The notes under the pieces: generated by a model | Database searches by the model: none | What the model saw: only the letters and a program-made list of their open reading frames with translations | Told to the model about the DNA's origin: nothing | Shown here: one piece after another, positions 8,859 through 16,419 of the stretch | Layout of the letters: the number at the start of each line of letters is the position of its first letter | Position numbering within the stretch: the first letter of the stretch is position 1 | Assembly (NCBI GenBank): GCA_002429045.1 | Contig: DIYM01000126.1 | Location: forward strand, 1,510-40,491 | DNA from: Phycisphaerales bacterium UBA6054 | GTDB taxonomy: Bacteria; Planctomycetota; Phycisphaerae; Phycisphaerales; UBA1924 | Direction of reading: 5' to 3' | DNA: 38,982 bases | Translations under genes and position numbers: made by a program

Positions 8859-11000
8859 TCACGGGCAGCCGGCGTTGTAGCGGGCCAGATACTCGTCGAA
8901 GTCGAAGAAGTTCCAGGCCCCGAGCGGCGTCGCGATATCCGCCCGAGGGTCCTGCGCGTTGTACCAGACGGTGAACTGGTTGATGTCGAAGAAGTTCAGC
9001 GTGCCGTAGGGCTCGGCGACGTCCGCCGCGTTGCACGACGGATCCGCGCAATCATGCACGCCGTCGCGGTCTGCGTCGTATGGTGAAGCTGAAAGGTACG
9101 ATATCTCCGCCCGCGAGTAGAACGGATTCGGGCAGGTAGGGCTTAGCCGCAAGTTATTGGCGGTTAAGATAACTTCGTGAAATCCTGGCGTTACGCTTGG
9201 CGGAAACGTGTTGAGAGAAAACGTGAAATCCGTAATGTTGTCTGCGCACTGATTCCAAGAGTTTTGCGGATCCACGAATGCAGTCCCAATGGGAACGCCA
9301 TTCAGTTCGACGTCGACCGTTGCTTGCCCCTGATAGCGCCCATACATTGTGATCTCAAGAGTTGCTTCGGATTCAATGGGTCTGTTGTCCGGTACAAGCA
9401 GCGTGACGGTTTCGAGCATTCCGAGCCCGCTCGTGGGGATCTGACCCGCGGTGTCGGACTCAGTCACGGTCCATGGCGTCTGGCAAGCATCCAAAACCCC
9501 GTCGCTGTCACAGTCGAGCGACGGGTCGAGGGCGATTTCACAGGCGTCGAGCACGCCGTTGCTGTCGCAGTCGGTTGTGCTATTTAGCTGACAATCGTCG
9601 ATCAATCCGTCGTAGTTACAATCAATTGCTGGGTCGAGAGCGATGTCGCATGAGTCAGGAACCTCATTGCCGTTGCAGTCGTTGCTGACCCCATAGAAAA
9701 TATCTAGCAGATCCGGCTGGCCGTTCGCGTTGCAGTCATCGAGTAGCTGAGGCCCTGTACGATACGAAGCTACGACTGGGGCCGTAATCCCGATGGCACT
9801 GACTGAGTCTGCCTCATCGACCTGCCCGATCGGGATTCCCAGGATGACCGTTTCTCCGTCGACTTGAAGTTGGATCGAAGGGCCCGAGTGATACGGGACG
9901 CGCGAGCCTCCCCCTCCGGTCATGACGGAGCGGACGAGCGTTCCTGCCAGTGTGCTGGTGGCGTAACCCCTCGCATAGGGCAGGTAGCCTTGTGCTGGGT
10001 CACTTCCGCCATGAGCCATCCCGAGTGTGTGCCCAACCTCGTGGGTAAACACAAGCGAATCTGGATTCAGCCCAGCAAACAGTTCTGTGACGAGTTGGCC
10101 ATCGGCTGTTGCGGAAGACACACCGAGATCGGCTTTGCCACTCAGGCCAGTGCCGTCCGAGTTCATCACAAGGCAGGATAGATCGCTCCTGTACACGCGT
10201 TCGAGAACTGGAACTTCTGGAACGGCACCGCCCGATTCTATGAACTCAAGACCACGTACGTAGTCATTCATCGTGAAGTCCGCATCAGCCACACCGGGCT
10301 GGTGTACAAAGGCCGCATTGAACCGAGCATCAATTGACGAGTTTGTGTTGATCAAGTTAGCTTGCGCGATCATGCAGTTGCTTGCCGCGATGGCGTCGTC
10401 ATCACAGACGCCATTGGGATCGAAAGAGAACCCCGCCGCGAGAGCGTCGACTGCATCCGTGGTCCATATGAAGCCGATGTCAATCTCAGGGGTACCGGTG
10501 CCGCGGCTATGGTAGGCTGATTCGCCTAAGCCATCAGCTTTGCCCGGTGCTTTGCCGTGTATCTCGCACGCGCAGCTTTGATGCGTCGTGTGGCTTTCGA
10601 CCGCAAAGGTAGATTGCCAAAGATCTAGACCTCTAGCATGACTCGTCTGCTTATGCACTTCATTCGAGTGTAGTGCGTATGCGCCATTGTGGTTGCGAAT
10701 GATAACCAGGATCGAATCGCCGCTCGTGCCGTAGTAGCTGTAGACGAAGGGGTCTGTTGAGTTGGTGGCGAACCCGCTCAGTCCGCCAGCCTTTGATCGG
10801 GTGATTGTGACCCTATCGAACTGAACGATGCGGTCCGTGAGGGTAAAGCTAAGGGCGATCGGTTGGTTAAGGCTTGCTGCCAAGGCTTTCTCAAGGCTCG
10901 AAGCTGATGAAACCTGGGCGGTGTGCAATAGCTCGGGCTGAGGGCTTGCACCGACTAATGCAGCGTATCCGAGTTGGATTGCATACAGCGTACTGAGCAT
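8859..11000 (-). CDS. Secreted zinc metalloprotease with Asp/Cys-rich repeats and GC-type dockerin module
   Basis: A 713-residue exported protein read from ATG 11000, with GGAGA just upstream. A weak signal-like N-terminus is followed by a propeptide-like region. The zincin catalytic domain has HEVGHTLGMAH at His320-His330, the HExxHxxGxxH zinc signature, and a Met-turn candidate (VRSVMTGG). Residues about 418-505 hold repeated DCNxNGxxDxCDIA-type units that resemble calcium-binding thrombospondin type 3-like repeats. A beta-rich domain follows, and the C-terminus is a GC-type module (AEPYGTLNFFD ... NAGCP). The body has a clearly lower GC content than the window, while the module-coding end is GC-rich, so the gene looks chimeric. 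Peptidase substrate is unknown. Confidence 0.85.
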   Translation of the reverse strand: MLSTLYAIQLGYAALVGASPQPELLHTAQVSSASSLEKALAASLNQPIALSFTLTDRIVQFDRVTITRSKAGGLSGFATNSTDPFVYSYYGTSGDSILVIIRNHNGAYALHSNEVHKQTSHARGLDLWQSTFAVESHTTHQSCACEIHGKAPGKADGLGESAYHSRGTGTPEIDIGFIWTTDAVDALAAGFSFDPNGVCDDDAIAASNCMIAQANLINTNSSIDARFNAAFVHQPGVADADFTMNDYVRGLEFIESGGAVPEVPVLERVYRSDLSCLVMNSDGTGLSGKADLGVSSATADGQLVTELFAGLNPDSLVFTHEVGHTLGMAHGGSDPAQGYLPYARGYATSTLAGTLVRSVMTGGGGSRVPYHSGPSIQLQVDGETVILGIPIGQVDEADSVSAIGITAPVVASYRTGPQLLDDCNANGQPDLLDIFYGVSNDCNGNEVPDSCDIALDPAIDCNYDGLIDDCQLNSTTDCDSNGVLDACEIALDPSLDCDSDGVLDACQTPWTVTESDTAGQIPTSGLGMLETVTLLVPDNRPIESEATLEITMYGRYQGQATVDVELNGVPIGTAFVDPQNSWNQCADNITDFTFSLNTFPPSVTPGFHEVILTANNLRLSPTCPNPFYSRAEISYLSASPYDADRDGVHDCADPSCNAADVAEPYGTLNFFDINQFTVWYNAQDPRADIATPLGAWNFFDFDEYLARYNAGCP

Positions 11001-11123
11001 GGAAGTCTCCTATGCTTCGTTGTCAGCGGTTCTGCATTAGCGGAAAAAGCCAATGGTTAGGCGAGATGATTCGTGAGTACTCGGCAGGTAGTATTGTAAG
11101 AGATTTTGGCCCCAGTGCAAAAT

Positions 11124-11139
11124 GCCTATAGTCATAGGC
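11124..11139 (-). terminator. Hairpin over the purE stop codon, possible weak terminator
   Basis: GCCTAT and ATAGGC flank a four-base centre, and the purE stop (TGA on the minus strand) lies inside the symmetry. On the minus strand the stem is followed by ATTTTG. The stem is only 6 bp, so termination is uncertain. It may instead be a binding site in the 131 bp gap upstream of the protease gene, in which no convincing promoter was found. Confidence 0.3.
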
Positions 11140-11626
11140 CTAAATCTTGGGAAGCCAGGATTTGATTAGTTTGTTCCTCCCTAAACCGCACTAGTCCCTT
11201 GCGTAATGCCGGCTCATGCAGCGCTAGGATCGAGCACGCGAGCAGCGCCGCGTTGATCGCGCCGGCTTTGCCGATCGCGAGCGTTCCAACGGGAACCCCG
11301 CCCGGCATCTGGGCGATGGACAGCAGCGAGTCGAGCCCCTGGAGGGCCTTGCTCTGCACCGGCACGCCGAGCACGGGCAGGTGCGTGTGGGCGGCCAGCA
11401 TGCCCGGCAGGTGCGCCGCCCCGCCCGCGCCCGCGATGATCACCCCGATCCCGCGTTCCTCGGCGGTCTTCGCGTACTCGCTCAAGAGGTCCGGGGTGCG
11501 ATGGGCCGAGACCACCCGCGTCTCGTGCGCCACGCCCAGCGACTCAAGCGTCGCCGAAGCGTGCTCCATCGTGCCCGCCCAGTCCGACCGGGACCCCATC
11601 ACCACGCCGACCAGTGCTTCGCTCAT
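11132..11626 (-). CDS. purE: N5-carboxyaminoimidazole ribonucleotide mutase
   Basis: PurE catalyses transfer of the carboxylate of N5-CAIR to give CAIR in de novo purine synthesis, acting after PurK. The 164-residue protein shows the class I signatures: GSRSDW at residues 11-16, SAHRTP with catalytic His42, the GAGGAAHLPGMLA loop, and the PVQSKALQGLDSLLSIAQMPGGVPVGT segment. The partner purK is on the opposite strand 1.5 kb away. The last ~30 codons fall in low-GC DNA that continues into the protease gene, with an abrupt change near 11221, so the C-terminal tail may have been replaced or remodelled by recombination. The LpxR-like gene lies 25 bp upstream on the same strand, suggesting co-transcription. 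Confidence 0.96.
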   Translation of the reverse strand: MSEALVGVVMGSRSDWAGTMEHASATLESLGVAHETRVVSAHRTPDLLSEYAKTAEERGIGVIIAGAGGAAHLPGMLAAHTHLPVLGVPVQSKALQGLDSLLSIAQMPGGVPVGTLAIGKAGAINAALLACSILALHEPALRKGLVRFREEQTNQILASQDLGL

Positions 11627-11650
11627 GCCGGATCGTAGTGGGGCGGTCGG

Positions 11651-12730
11651 CTAGAAGCGCCACTGGCAGTTGACCGCGAACGACCCGAAACTCTGCCCGT
11701 CGGGCTGGTTCTCGAACGACTCGGTCTCGAACGTCTGCGACCAGCCGAACTCGACGCACTTGTAGCGGGCGACGATGCCGACGGTCCCGCGGGCGATGAA
11801 GTCCTCGCGCTCGGTCGAGCGGGAGGTAGCGAACGTGTTGCCGTCGAGGAAGATGTTGCGGGCGACCGCATCGGCGGAGACGGTCACGTAGCCGTATACC
11901 GACCAGTCCTGCTCGGGATCGGCGAACGATCCGGCGGTGTGGTCCTTGAACCCGAGCAACGACGCGGGCCCGAAGCTCTCGGGCAGGTGCATGCCCAGGC
12001 GGACGGTCGCTTGCCCGCGGGCGCGGACGAAGACGTTGCCCAGGTCGGCGCGTGCGGCCGGGAGCATGTCGAACTCGACGCCGCCGATCTCGCCCTTCTC
12101 GGTGCGCCAGGTGCGCTGGTACACCGCGTTGATCGCCAGCTCGTTCGCAAGCTGCGTGCCCCAGCCGGCCGGGTCGATCTCGTCGGGGATGTTGTCGTGG
12201 ATGAGGTCCTGGACCCAGCGCCCGCCCGACCATTCACCGATCACGCCGACGCCCAGCTCGAAGTGGTCGTGTCGGGTGTTGTCGGCCCGCTGGAACGCGA
12301 TGTTCAGCGAGAGCCACCCGCCGTACGGGTGGTCGTCGGCGGGCGGGTCGGCCAGCGAGATGTCGGTCGCGGTGTAGATCTGCTGCTCGATCGACAGCCC
12401 CGCGCCGAACCGGGCGTTCTGCCAGCCCGGGGCGAGCCGGCCGCTCAGCCCGTCGGACGCGTCGAAAGAGAATCCGAGCTCAACACCCTGCCCGCTGGTG
12501 TAGTACCGGTCCGTGTCATCGATGATGTTGGGGTACGTGCCGTCGTTGTCCCAGTAGACGGTCACGGACTGGAGCCGATAGCGGGAGGCATCCGCGAGCG
12601 CTCGGGCGATCGGCTGCGGTTCGGCGGCGATCACCCGCTCGGGAGGGGCATCGCCCGCCGGCCGGGCGATCGCCGCAGTGGGACAGAGACCGAGCAGGCC
12701 CGCGAGCATGATTCGAGAGGATCCGTGCAT
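11651..12730 (-). CDS. LpxR-like outer-membrane lipid A deacylase family protein (DUF2219)
   Basis: A 359-residue protein with a probable signal peptide (IMLAGLLGLCPTAAIARPA). It has features of the LpxR/DUF2219 family: the early YWDNDGTYPNIIDDTDRYYT segment followed by GQGVELGFSF, the DDHPYGGWLSLNIAF motif (compare D.PYAGWLY in LpxR), a glycine-rich GVIGEWSGG strand and DPAGWGTQL. The terminal strand ends in WRF, an outer-membrane barrel signature. LpxR removes the 3'-acyloxyacyl group from lipid A in the outer membrane. Activity here is inferred from family resemblance. An ATG at 12730 is used although no strong ribosome binding site is seen; ATG at 12709 is an alternative. Confidence 0.8.
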   Translation of the reverse strand: MHGSSRIMLAGLLGLCPTAAIARPAGDAPPERVIAAEPQPIARALADASRYRLQSVTVYWDNDGTYPNIIDDTDRYYTSGQGVELGFSFDASDGLSGRLAPGWQNARFGAGLSIEQQIYTATDISLADPPADDHPYGGWLSLNIAFQRADNTRHDHFELGVGVIGEWSGGRWVQDLIHDNIPDEIDPAGWGTQLANELAINAVYQRTWRTEKGEIGGVEFDMLPAARADLGNVFVRARGQATVRLGMHLPESFGPASLLGFKDHTAGSFADPEQDWSVYGYVTVSADAVARNIFLDGNTFATSRSTEREDFIARGTVGIVARYKCVEFGWSQTFETESFENQPDGQSFGSFAVNCQWRF

Positions 12731-12789
12731 GCCGGGAGGATACGGGCTGGGTTGAGAGCGGTGGTCCGACGATTCGATAACATCGCGTC

Positions 12790-13074
12790 ATGGGACGATT
12801 GCCAGGATCAGGCGGGCTCGGCATCGATCTGCACCCGGCGACGGTGCTCGGTGTTGTCGGGCTCGCGGCGGTCCTGCTTCTGTGCCGGAGCATCCTGGTC
12901 AGAACGCTCCGATCGAAGACGAATCTGTTCTACCCGGTGTTCATCGGGTGTTGCCTGGGATCCATCGCACTTGTTGAGGGCGGTGTCATCCGGGGCATCT
13001 GGATCGACTCGGTCTCGGGGGTTTGCGTGGGGATTCTCGTTGTCGTGGAGTTGGTTCTCTACAGCAACGAGTAG
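12790..13074 (+). CDS. Small membrane protein of unknown function
   Basis: A 94-residue frame with three hydrophobic stretches (about 18-37, TVLGVVGLAAVLLLCRSILV; 46-66, LFYPVFIGCCLGSIALVEGG; 72-91, SVSGVCVGILVVVELVLY). The charged loop RTLRSKTN separates the first two. No family is recognised. It lies 60 bp from the divergent LpxR-like gene and just before purK. No strong ribosome binding site precedes the ATG, but the membrane-like composition over the whole length and the lack of a better frame support a real gene. Confidence 0.5.
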   Translation: MGRLPGSGGLGIDLHPATVLGVVGLAAVLLLCRSILVRTLRSKTNLFYPVFIGCCLGSIALVEGGVIRGIWIDSVSGVCVGILVVVELVLYSNE

Positions 13075-13103
13075 CCGTGCAACTCGACGCCAACAATGGT
13101 CCG

Positions 13104-14237
13104 ATGCCCGATCCTCGCGTCATCCAAACCATCGGCATTCTCGGTGGGGGCCAGCTGGCGATGATGCTTGCCGAGGCGGCCAAGCCGCTGGGGCTTGTCT
13201 GCGTGGCCCTCGATCCCAACCCGGACTGCCCCGCGTCGCACGCCTGCGAGGTCATCGTGGGCGGGTACACCGACGCGGAGGCGCTCGACCGGCTCGCGGC
13301 CCGTTGCGACGCGGTCACCTACGAGTTCGAGAACGTCCCGGTCGCGAGCGCCCGCCGCATCGCCACCCGCAAGCCGGTGTACCCGGACCCGATCGCGTTG
13401 GAGACCGCGCAGGACCGCCTCAACGAACGCCGCATGTTCGAGCGGTTGGGGATCAGATCGCCCGAGATGCGCGCGGTGGCTTCGCTGGACGAGCTGGCGG
13501 ACGCGGCGGCGTCGGTCGGTGCTCCGGCGATCCTCAAGTCACGGCGCGAGGGGTACGACGGCAAGGGGCAGTCCGTGTTGCGATCGCCCGACGACGCGGA
13601 ACGCGCGTGGATCGCCGTGGGGCGTGTGCCCGCGATCCTCGATCGCATGGTCTCGTTCGAGCGCGAGCTGTCCGTCATCGCGACCCGGGCCCGAGACGGG
13701 TCCGTCGTGGTGTACCCGCTCAACCAGAACCAGCACGCCAACGGAATCCTGTGTGTCACCCGAGCCCCCGCGGCTGAGACGGGGGGCTTGCAAGCCGACG
13801 CCGAAGCCGCCGCCCGGGCGATCCTCGCAGAACTGAACTACGTCGGCACCCTCGCGGTCGAGTTCTTCCAGATCGGCAAGGGCGAGGGCGCGACGCTGCT
13901 GGCCAACGAGATCGCGCCCCGTGTGCACAACACGGGGCACTGGACGATCGAGGGCGCCCGCACCAGCCAGTTCGAGAATCACATGCGCGCCGTCGCCGGG
14001 ATCGAACTGGGCCCGGGCGACCCGCTGGGTCACGCGGCGATGGTCAACATCATCGGCGCGCACGAATCCGACGAAACCCGCGATGCCCACGCGAACGCCC
14101 ACTGGCACGACTATCACAAACCGGCCAGGGCGGGTCGCAAGCTCGGGCATGTCACGGTGGTCGGATCATCGCCCGGTGAGCGTGACCGGGCGGTCCGCTC
14201 GCTGTTAGACGCGGTCGCGGTGGGAGGGCCGGCATGA
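13104..14237 (+). CDS. purK: N5-carboxyaminoimidazole ribonucleotide synthase
   Basis: PurK is an ATP-grasp ligase that joins bicarbonate to AIR to form N5-CAIR, the substrate of PurE. The protein shows the N-terminal nucleotide-binding loop IGILGGGQLAMM, the YEFENVP segment, the ATP-grasp lysine region AILKSRREGYDGKGQ, the FERELSVI strand, and the C-terminal NEIAPRVHNTGHWTIEGA signature. ATG 13104 is chosen because it places the glycine loop close to the N-terminus as in the family; a GTG at 13077 would add nine residues. The TGA overlaps the start of the Nfu-type gene, so purK begins a tightly packed operon that runs on to mutY and a glycosyltransferase. Confidence 0.96.
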   Translation: MPDPRVIQTIGILGGGQLAMMLAEAAKPLGLVCVALDPNPDCPASHACEVIVGGYTDAEALDRLAARCDAVTYEFENVPVASARRIATRKPVYPDPIALETAQDRLNERRMFERLGIRSPEMRAVASLDELADAAASVGAPAILKSRREGYDGKGQSVLRSPDDAERAWIAVGRVPAILDRMVSFERELSVIATRARDGSVVVYPLNQNQHANGILCVTRAPAAETGGLQADAEAAARAILAELNYVGTLAVEFFQIGKGEGATLLANEIAPRVHNTGHWTIEGARTSQFENHMRAVAGIELGPGDPLGHAAMVNIIGAHESDETRDAHANAHWHDYHKPARAGRKLGHVTVVGSSPGERDRAVRSLLDAVAVGGPA

Positions 14238-14503
14238 AAGAGGTGCGCTTCGAACCGACCCCGAACCCCGACGCGATCAAGTGCGTCCTCCCGACGCCCC
14301 GCGGGGGGGATATCGTGTCCGCCGCTTCGCCCGTCGAGGCGGAGGGCAACGCGCTCGCGCTGCGGCTGCTCGCGATCCCGGGGGTCACACGCGTGCTGCT
14401 CCACTCCAGCTTTGTCTCGGTGAGCAAGTCTCCCGATTCGTCTTGGCTCTCGATCAAGCGCGCGATCAGCAGGGTGCTCAGCGATGACTCGATCATCGAG
14501 TGA
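14234..14503 (+). CDS. Nfu N-terminal domain (NifU_N/Nfu_N) protein
   Basis: An 89-residue protein that consists only of the domain found at the N-terminus of Nfu-type iron-sulfur scaffold/carrier proteins. It shows FEPTPNPDAIKCVLP, ALALRLLAIPGVTRVLLHSSFVSVSK and a Trp near the C-terminus (SSWLSIK). The C-terminal CxxC cluster-binding domain of full Nfu is absent, so it cannot itself hold a cluster in the usual way. It lies directly before mutY, which encodes a [4Fe-4S] enzyme, and the two genes overlap by 20 bases. A role in cluster handling is plausible but not shown. Confidence 0.8.
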   Translation: MKEVRFEPTPNPDAIKCVLPTPRGGDIVSAASPVEAEGNALALRLLAIPGVTRVLLHSSFVSVSKSPDSSWLSIKRAISRVLSDDSIIE

Positions 14504-15569
14504 GCCCGACGCCGATGGCATCGCCCCGCTCATCGAGCGGTGGTTCCGGGCCAACGCGCGCGACCTGCCCTGGAGGCCCGACCCGATCGACGGGCCCCGC
14601 GATCCGTACCGGGCGCTGGTCAGCGAGTTGATGCTCCAGCAGACGCAGGTCTCGCGCGTCGTCGAGAAGTACGGGCCGTTTCTCGAGCGATTCCCGACCG
14701 CCGAATCGCTCGCATCGGCGCCGGAAGCCGACGTCCTCGCGGCGTGGTCCGGGCTCGGGTACTACCGCCGGGCCCGCCTGCTGCACGCCGCCGCCAAAGC
14801 GATCGTGGAGGACCACGACGCCTCCTTCCCGACCCATCCGGATGGGATCCGGTCCCTTCCCGGTGTCGGCCGGTACACCGCGGGGGCACTCGCGTCGATC
14901 GTGTTCGGGCGGCGCGAGCCGATCCTGGACGGGAACGTCGAGCGTGTGCTCCTCCGGCTGCACGCCAGGCCCGACCCGCCCAAGGACAAGGCGACCCAGG
15001 ATTGGGCGTGGGAGCGTGCGCAGGGTCTGGTCGACGCCAGCGGCTCGCCGGGCGTCCTGAACGAGGGGATGATGGAACTGGGCGCCACGGTCTGCACACC
15101 GAACGCACCGAAGTGCCCCGCGTGCCCGCTGCGGGACGCGTGCCACGCGTACCGGCTCGGGCTGAGCGAGGAGATCCCGACGCCCAAGCCCCGGGCCCGC
15201 CAGAAGGACTGGTTCGCGGTCTGCTTCATCGTGAAGCACGACGACGGACGCGTGCTGACCGAGACCCGCGCGCGGACCGGGCTTTGGGCGGGCATGGTCC
15301 AGCCCCCGAGCATCGAGGGAGACGGGGCGATCGACACGCCTGCCGCGGCCGAGGTGTTGGGCATCGAGCCCGGACAACGCCTCGGTGCGTTCACGCACGT
15401 GACCACGCACCGGCGGATTTCGTTCGGGGTCTACGCCGGGTCGCTGCTCGGCGATCCCGCCGGGCGGGCCTGGGTGCGCCCGGACGAGATCCACGGCCTT
15501 GCCCTGTCCAACGCCCATCGGAGGGTGTTCGAGATCGGCGGCGTGGACCGCCCGACGCTATTCTCATGA
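14484..15569 (+). CDS. mutY: A/G-specific adenine glycosylase
   Basis: MutY removes adenine mispaired with 8-oxoguanine in DNA. The 361-residue protein has the expected order: ARDLPWR near the N-terminus, catalytic Glu48 before MLQQTQV, the helix-hairpin-helix LPGVGRYTAGA, LDGNVERVLLR with catalytic Asp149, and a [4Fe-4S] cluster set C-x6-C-x2-C-x5-C at Cys204, 211, 214 and 220. A C-terminal NUDIX-like domain for 8-oxoG recognition follows (FAVCFIVKHDDGRVLTETR). It overlaps the Nfu-type gene and ends 3 bases before the glycosyltransferase start. Confidence 0.96.
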   Translation: MTRSSSEPDADGIAPLIERWFRANARDLPWRPDPIDGPRDPYRALVSELMLQQTQVSRVVEKYGPFLERFPTAESLASAPEADVLAAWSGLGYYRRARLLHAAAKAIVEDHDASFPTHPDGIRSLPGVGRYTAGALASIVFGRREPILDGNVERVLLRLHARPDPPKDKATQDWAWERAQGLVDASGSPGVLNEGMMELGATVCTPNAPKCPACPLRDACHAYRLGLSEEIPTPKPRARQKDWFAVCFIVKHDDGRVLTETRARTGLWAGMVQPPSIEGDGAIDTPAAAEVLGIEPGQRLGAFTHVTTHRRISFGVYAGSLLGDPAGRAWVRPDEIHGLALSNAHRRVFEIGGVDRPTLFS

Positions 15570-15572
15570 CCG

Positions 15573-16355
15573 GTGAAACTCGCGGTCGTCATCCCGGTCT
15601 ACAACGAACTCGAACTGCTCCCCGTGCTGTTCGACCGGGTCGTGCGCACGGACCCGCCCCCCGCGCCGGACCATACGGGTCTCGACCGCTGCGAGCGGGT
15701 GCTGATCCTCGTCGACGATGGCTCGACGGACGGATCCCGCGACCTCGTGCAGCAGCTTGCCGGCGACCGCACCGACACCGTCGCCGTGCTCGCCAACACC
15801 AACCGCGGCAAGGGGGCCGCGGTCCGCCTTGGGATCGCCAAGGCCCTCGAGCTCGACGCCGACGCGGCGATCATCCAGGACGCGGACCTCGAGTACGACC
15901 CGGGCGATCACGACGCGGTGCTCGCGCCCATCCTCGACGGCCGGGCCGACGCGGTGATCGGCACGCGGTTCATGGGGCAGACGCACCGGGTGCTCTACTT
16001 CTGGCACCAGGTCGCCAACAAGATCATCACGCTGTTCAGCAACATGCTCAGCAACCTCAACCTCAGCGACATCGAGTGCGGTTTCAAGGCGTTCGGGCGC
16101 CCGGTCCTGGATCGGCTGGAACTGGTCGAGGATCGCTTCGGGGTCGAGCCGGAGATCGTCGCGAGACTGGCTGGGATGCGCCTGCCCGACGCCGATCGCC
16201 CTGGCAGGCGACGCCCGACACGGATCTTCGAGGTGCCGATCTCCTACGCCGGGCGGACCTACGCCGAGGGCAAGAAGATCGGCTGGACGGACGGCGTCGC
16301 GGCGTTGCTCTGCATCGTGCGATACAACATCTTCGCCCCGATTCGCCGGGACTGA
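15573..16355 (+). CDS. Family 2 glycosyltransferase (dolichol-phosphate mannosyltransferase-like)
   Basis: A 260-residue cytoplasmic GT-A glycosyltransferase that starts with GTG directly before the first beta strand (KLAVVIPVYNEL). Motifs are VDDGSTDGS with Asp48/Asp49, the NRGKGAAVRLGI segment, and the DxD metal site DADLEYDP at Asp103/Asp105. VIGTRFMG and a later GFKAFGRP segment also fit DPM1/GtrB-like enzymes that transfer sugar to a polyprenyl phosphate. No C-terminal membrane helices are visible, which favours a soluble DPM1-like form. It follows mutY by 3 bases, so it is part of the purK operon. Donor and acceptor are unknown. Confidence 0.88.
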   Translation: MKLAVVIPVYNELELLPVLFDRVVRTDPPPAPDHTGLDRCERVLILVDDGSTDGSRDLVQQLAGDRTDTVAVLANTNRGKGAAVRLGIAKALELDADAAIIQDADLEYDPGDHDAVLAPILDGRADAVIGTRFMGQTHRVLYFWHQVANKIITLFSNMLSNLNLSDIECGFKAFGRPVLDRLELVEDRFGVEPEIVARLAGMRLPDADRPGRRRPTRIFEVPISYAGRTYAEGKKIGWTDGVAALLCIVRYNIFAPIRRD

Positions 16356-16365
16356 CGCCCCGTGT

Positions 16366-16387
16366 TAGGATGGCACGGCACGTGCCA
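16366..16387 (+). promoter_or_regulatory. Perfect inverted repeat with overlapping -10-like hexamer upstream of cdaA
   Basis: TGGCACG (16371-16377), GCA, CGTGCCA (16381-16387) is a perfect 7 bp inverted repeat with a 3-base centre. It abuts a -10-like TAGGAT (16366-16371) in the 64 bp gap between the glycosyltransferase and cdaA. The symmetry suggests a repressor or activator site, or a hairpin near the transcript start. No clear -35 was found. Confidence 0.4.
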
Positions 16388-16419
16388 GCCCGAACACAAG
16401 AACCGACGGAGCCAAACCG

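Noticed and set aside
13023..13103. Longer purK reading frame from 13023 overlapping the small membrane protein gene
   Set aside because: It would place 27 unrelated residues before the nucleotide-binding loop. ATG 13104 (or GTG 13077) fits the family better.
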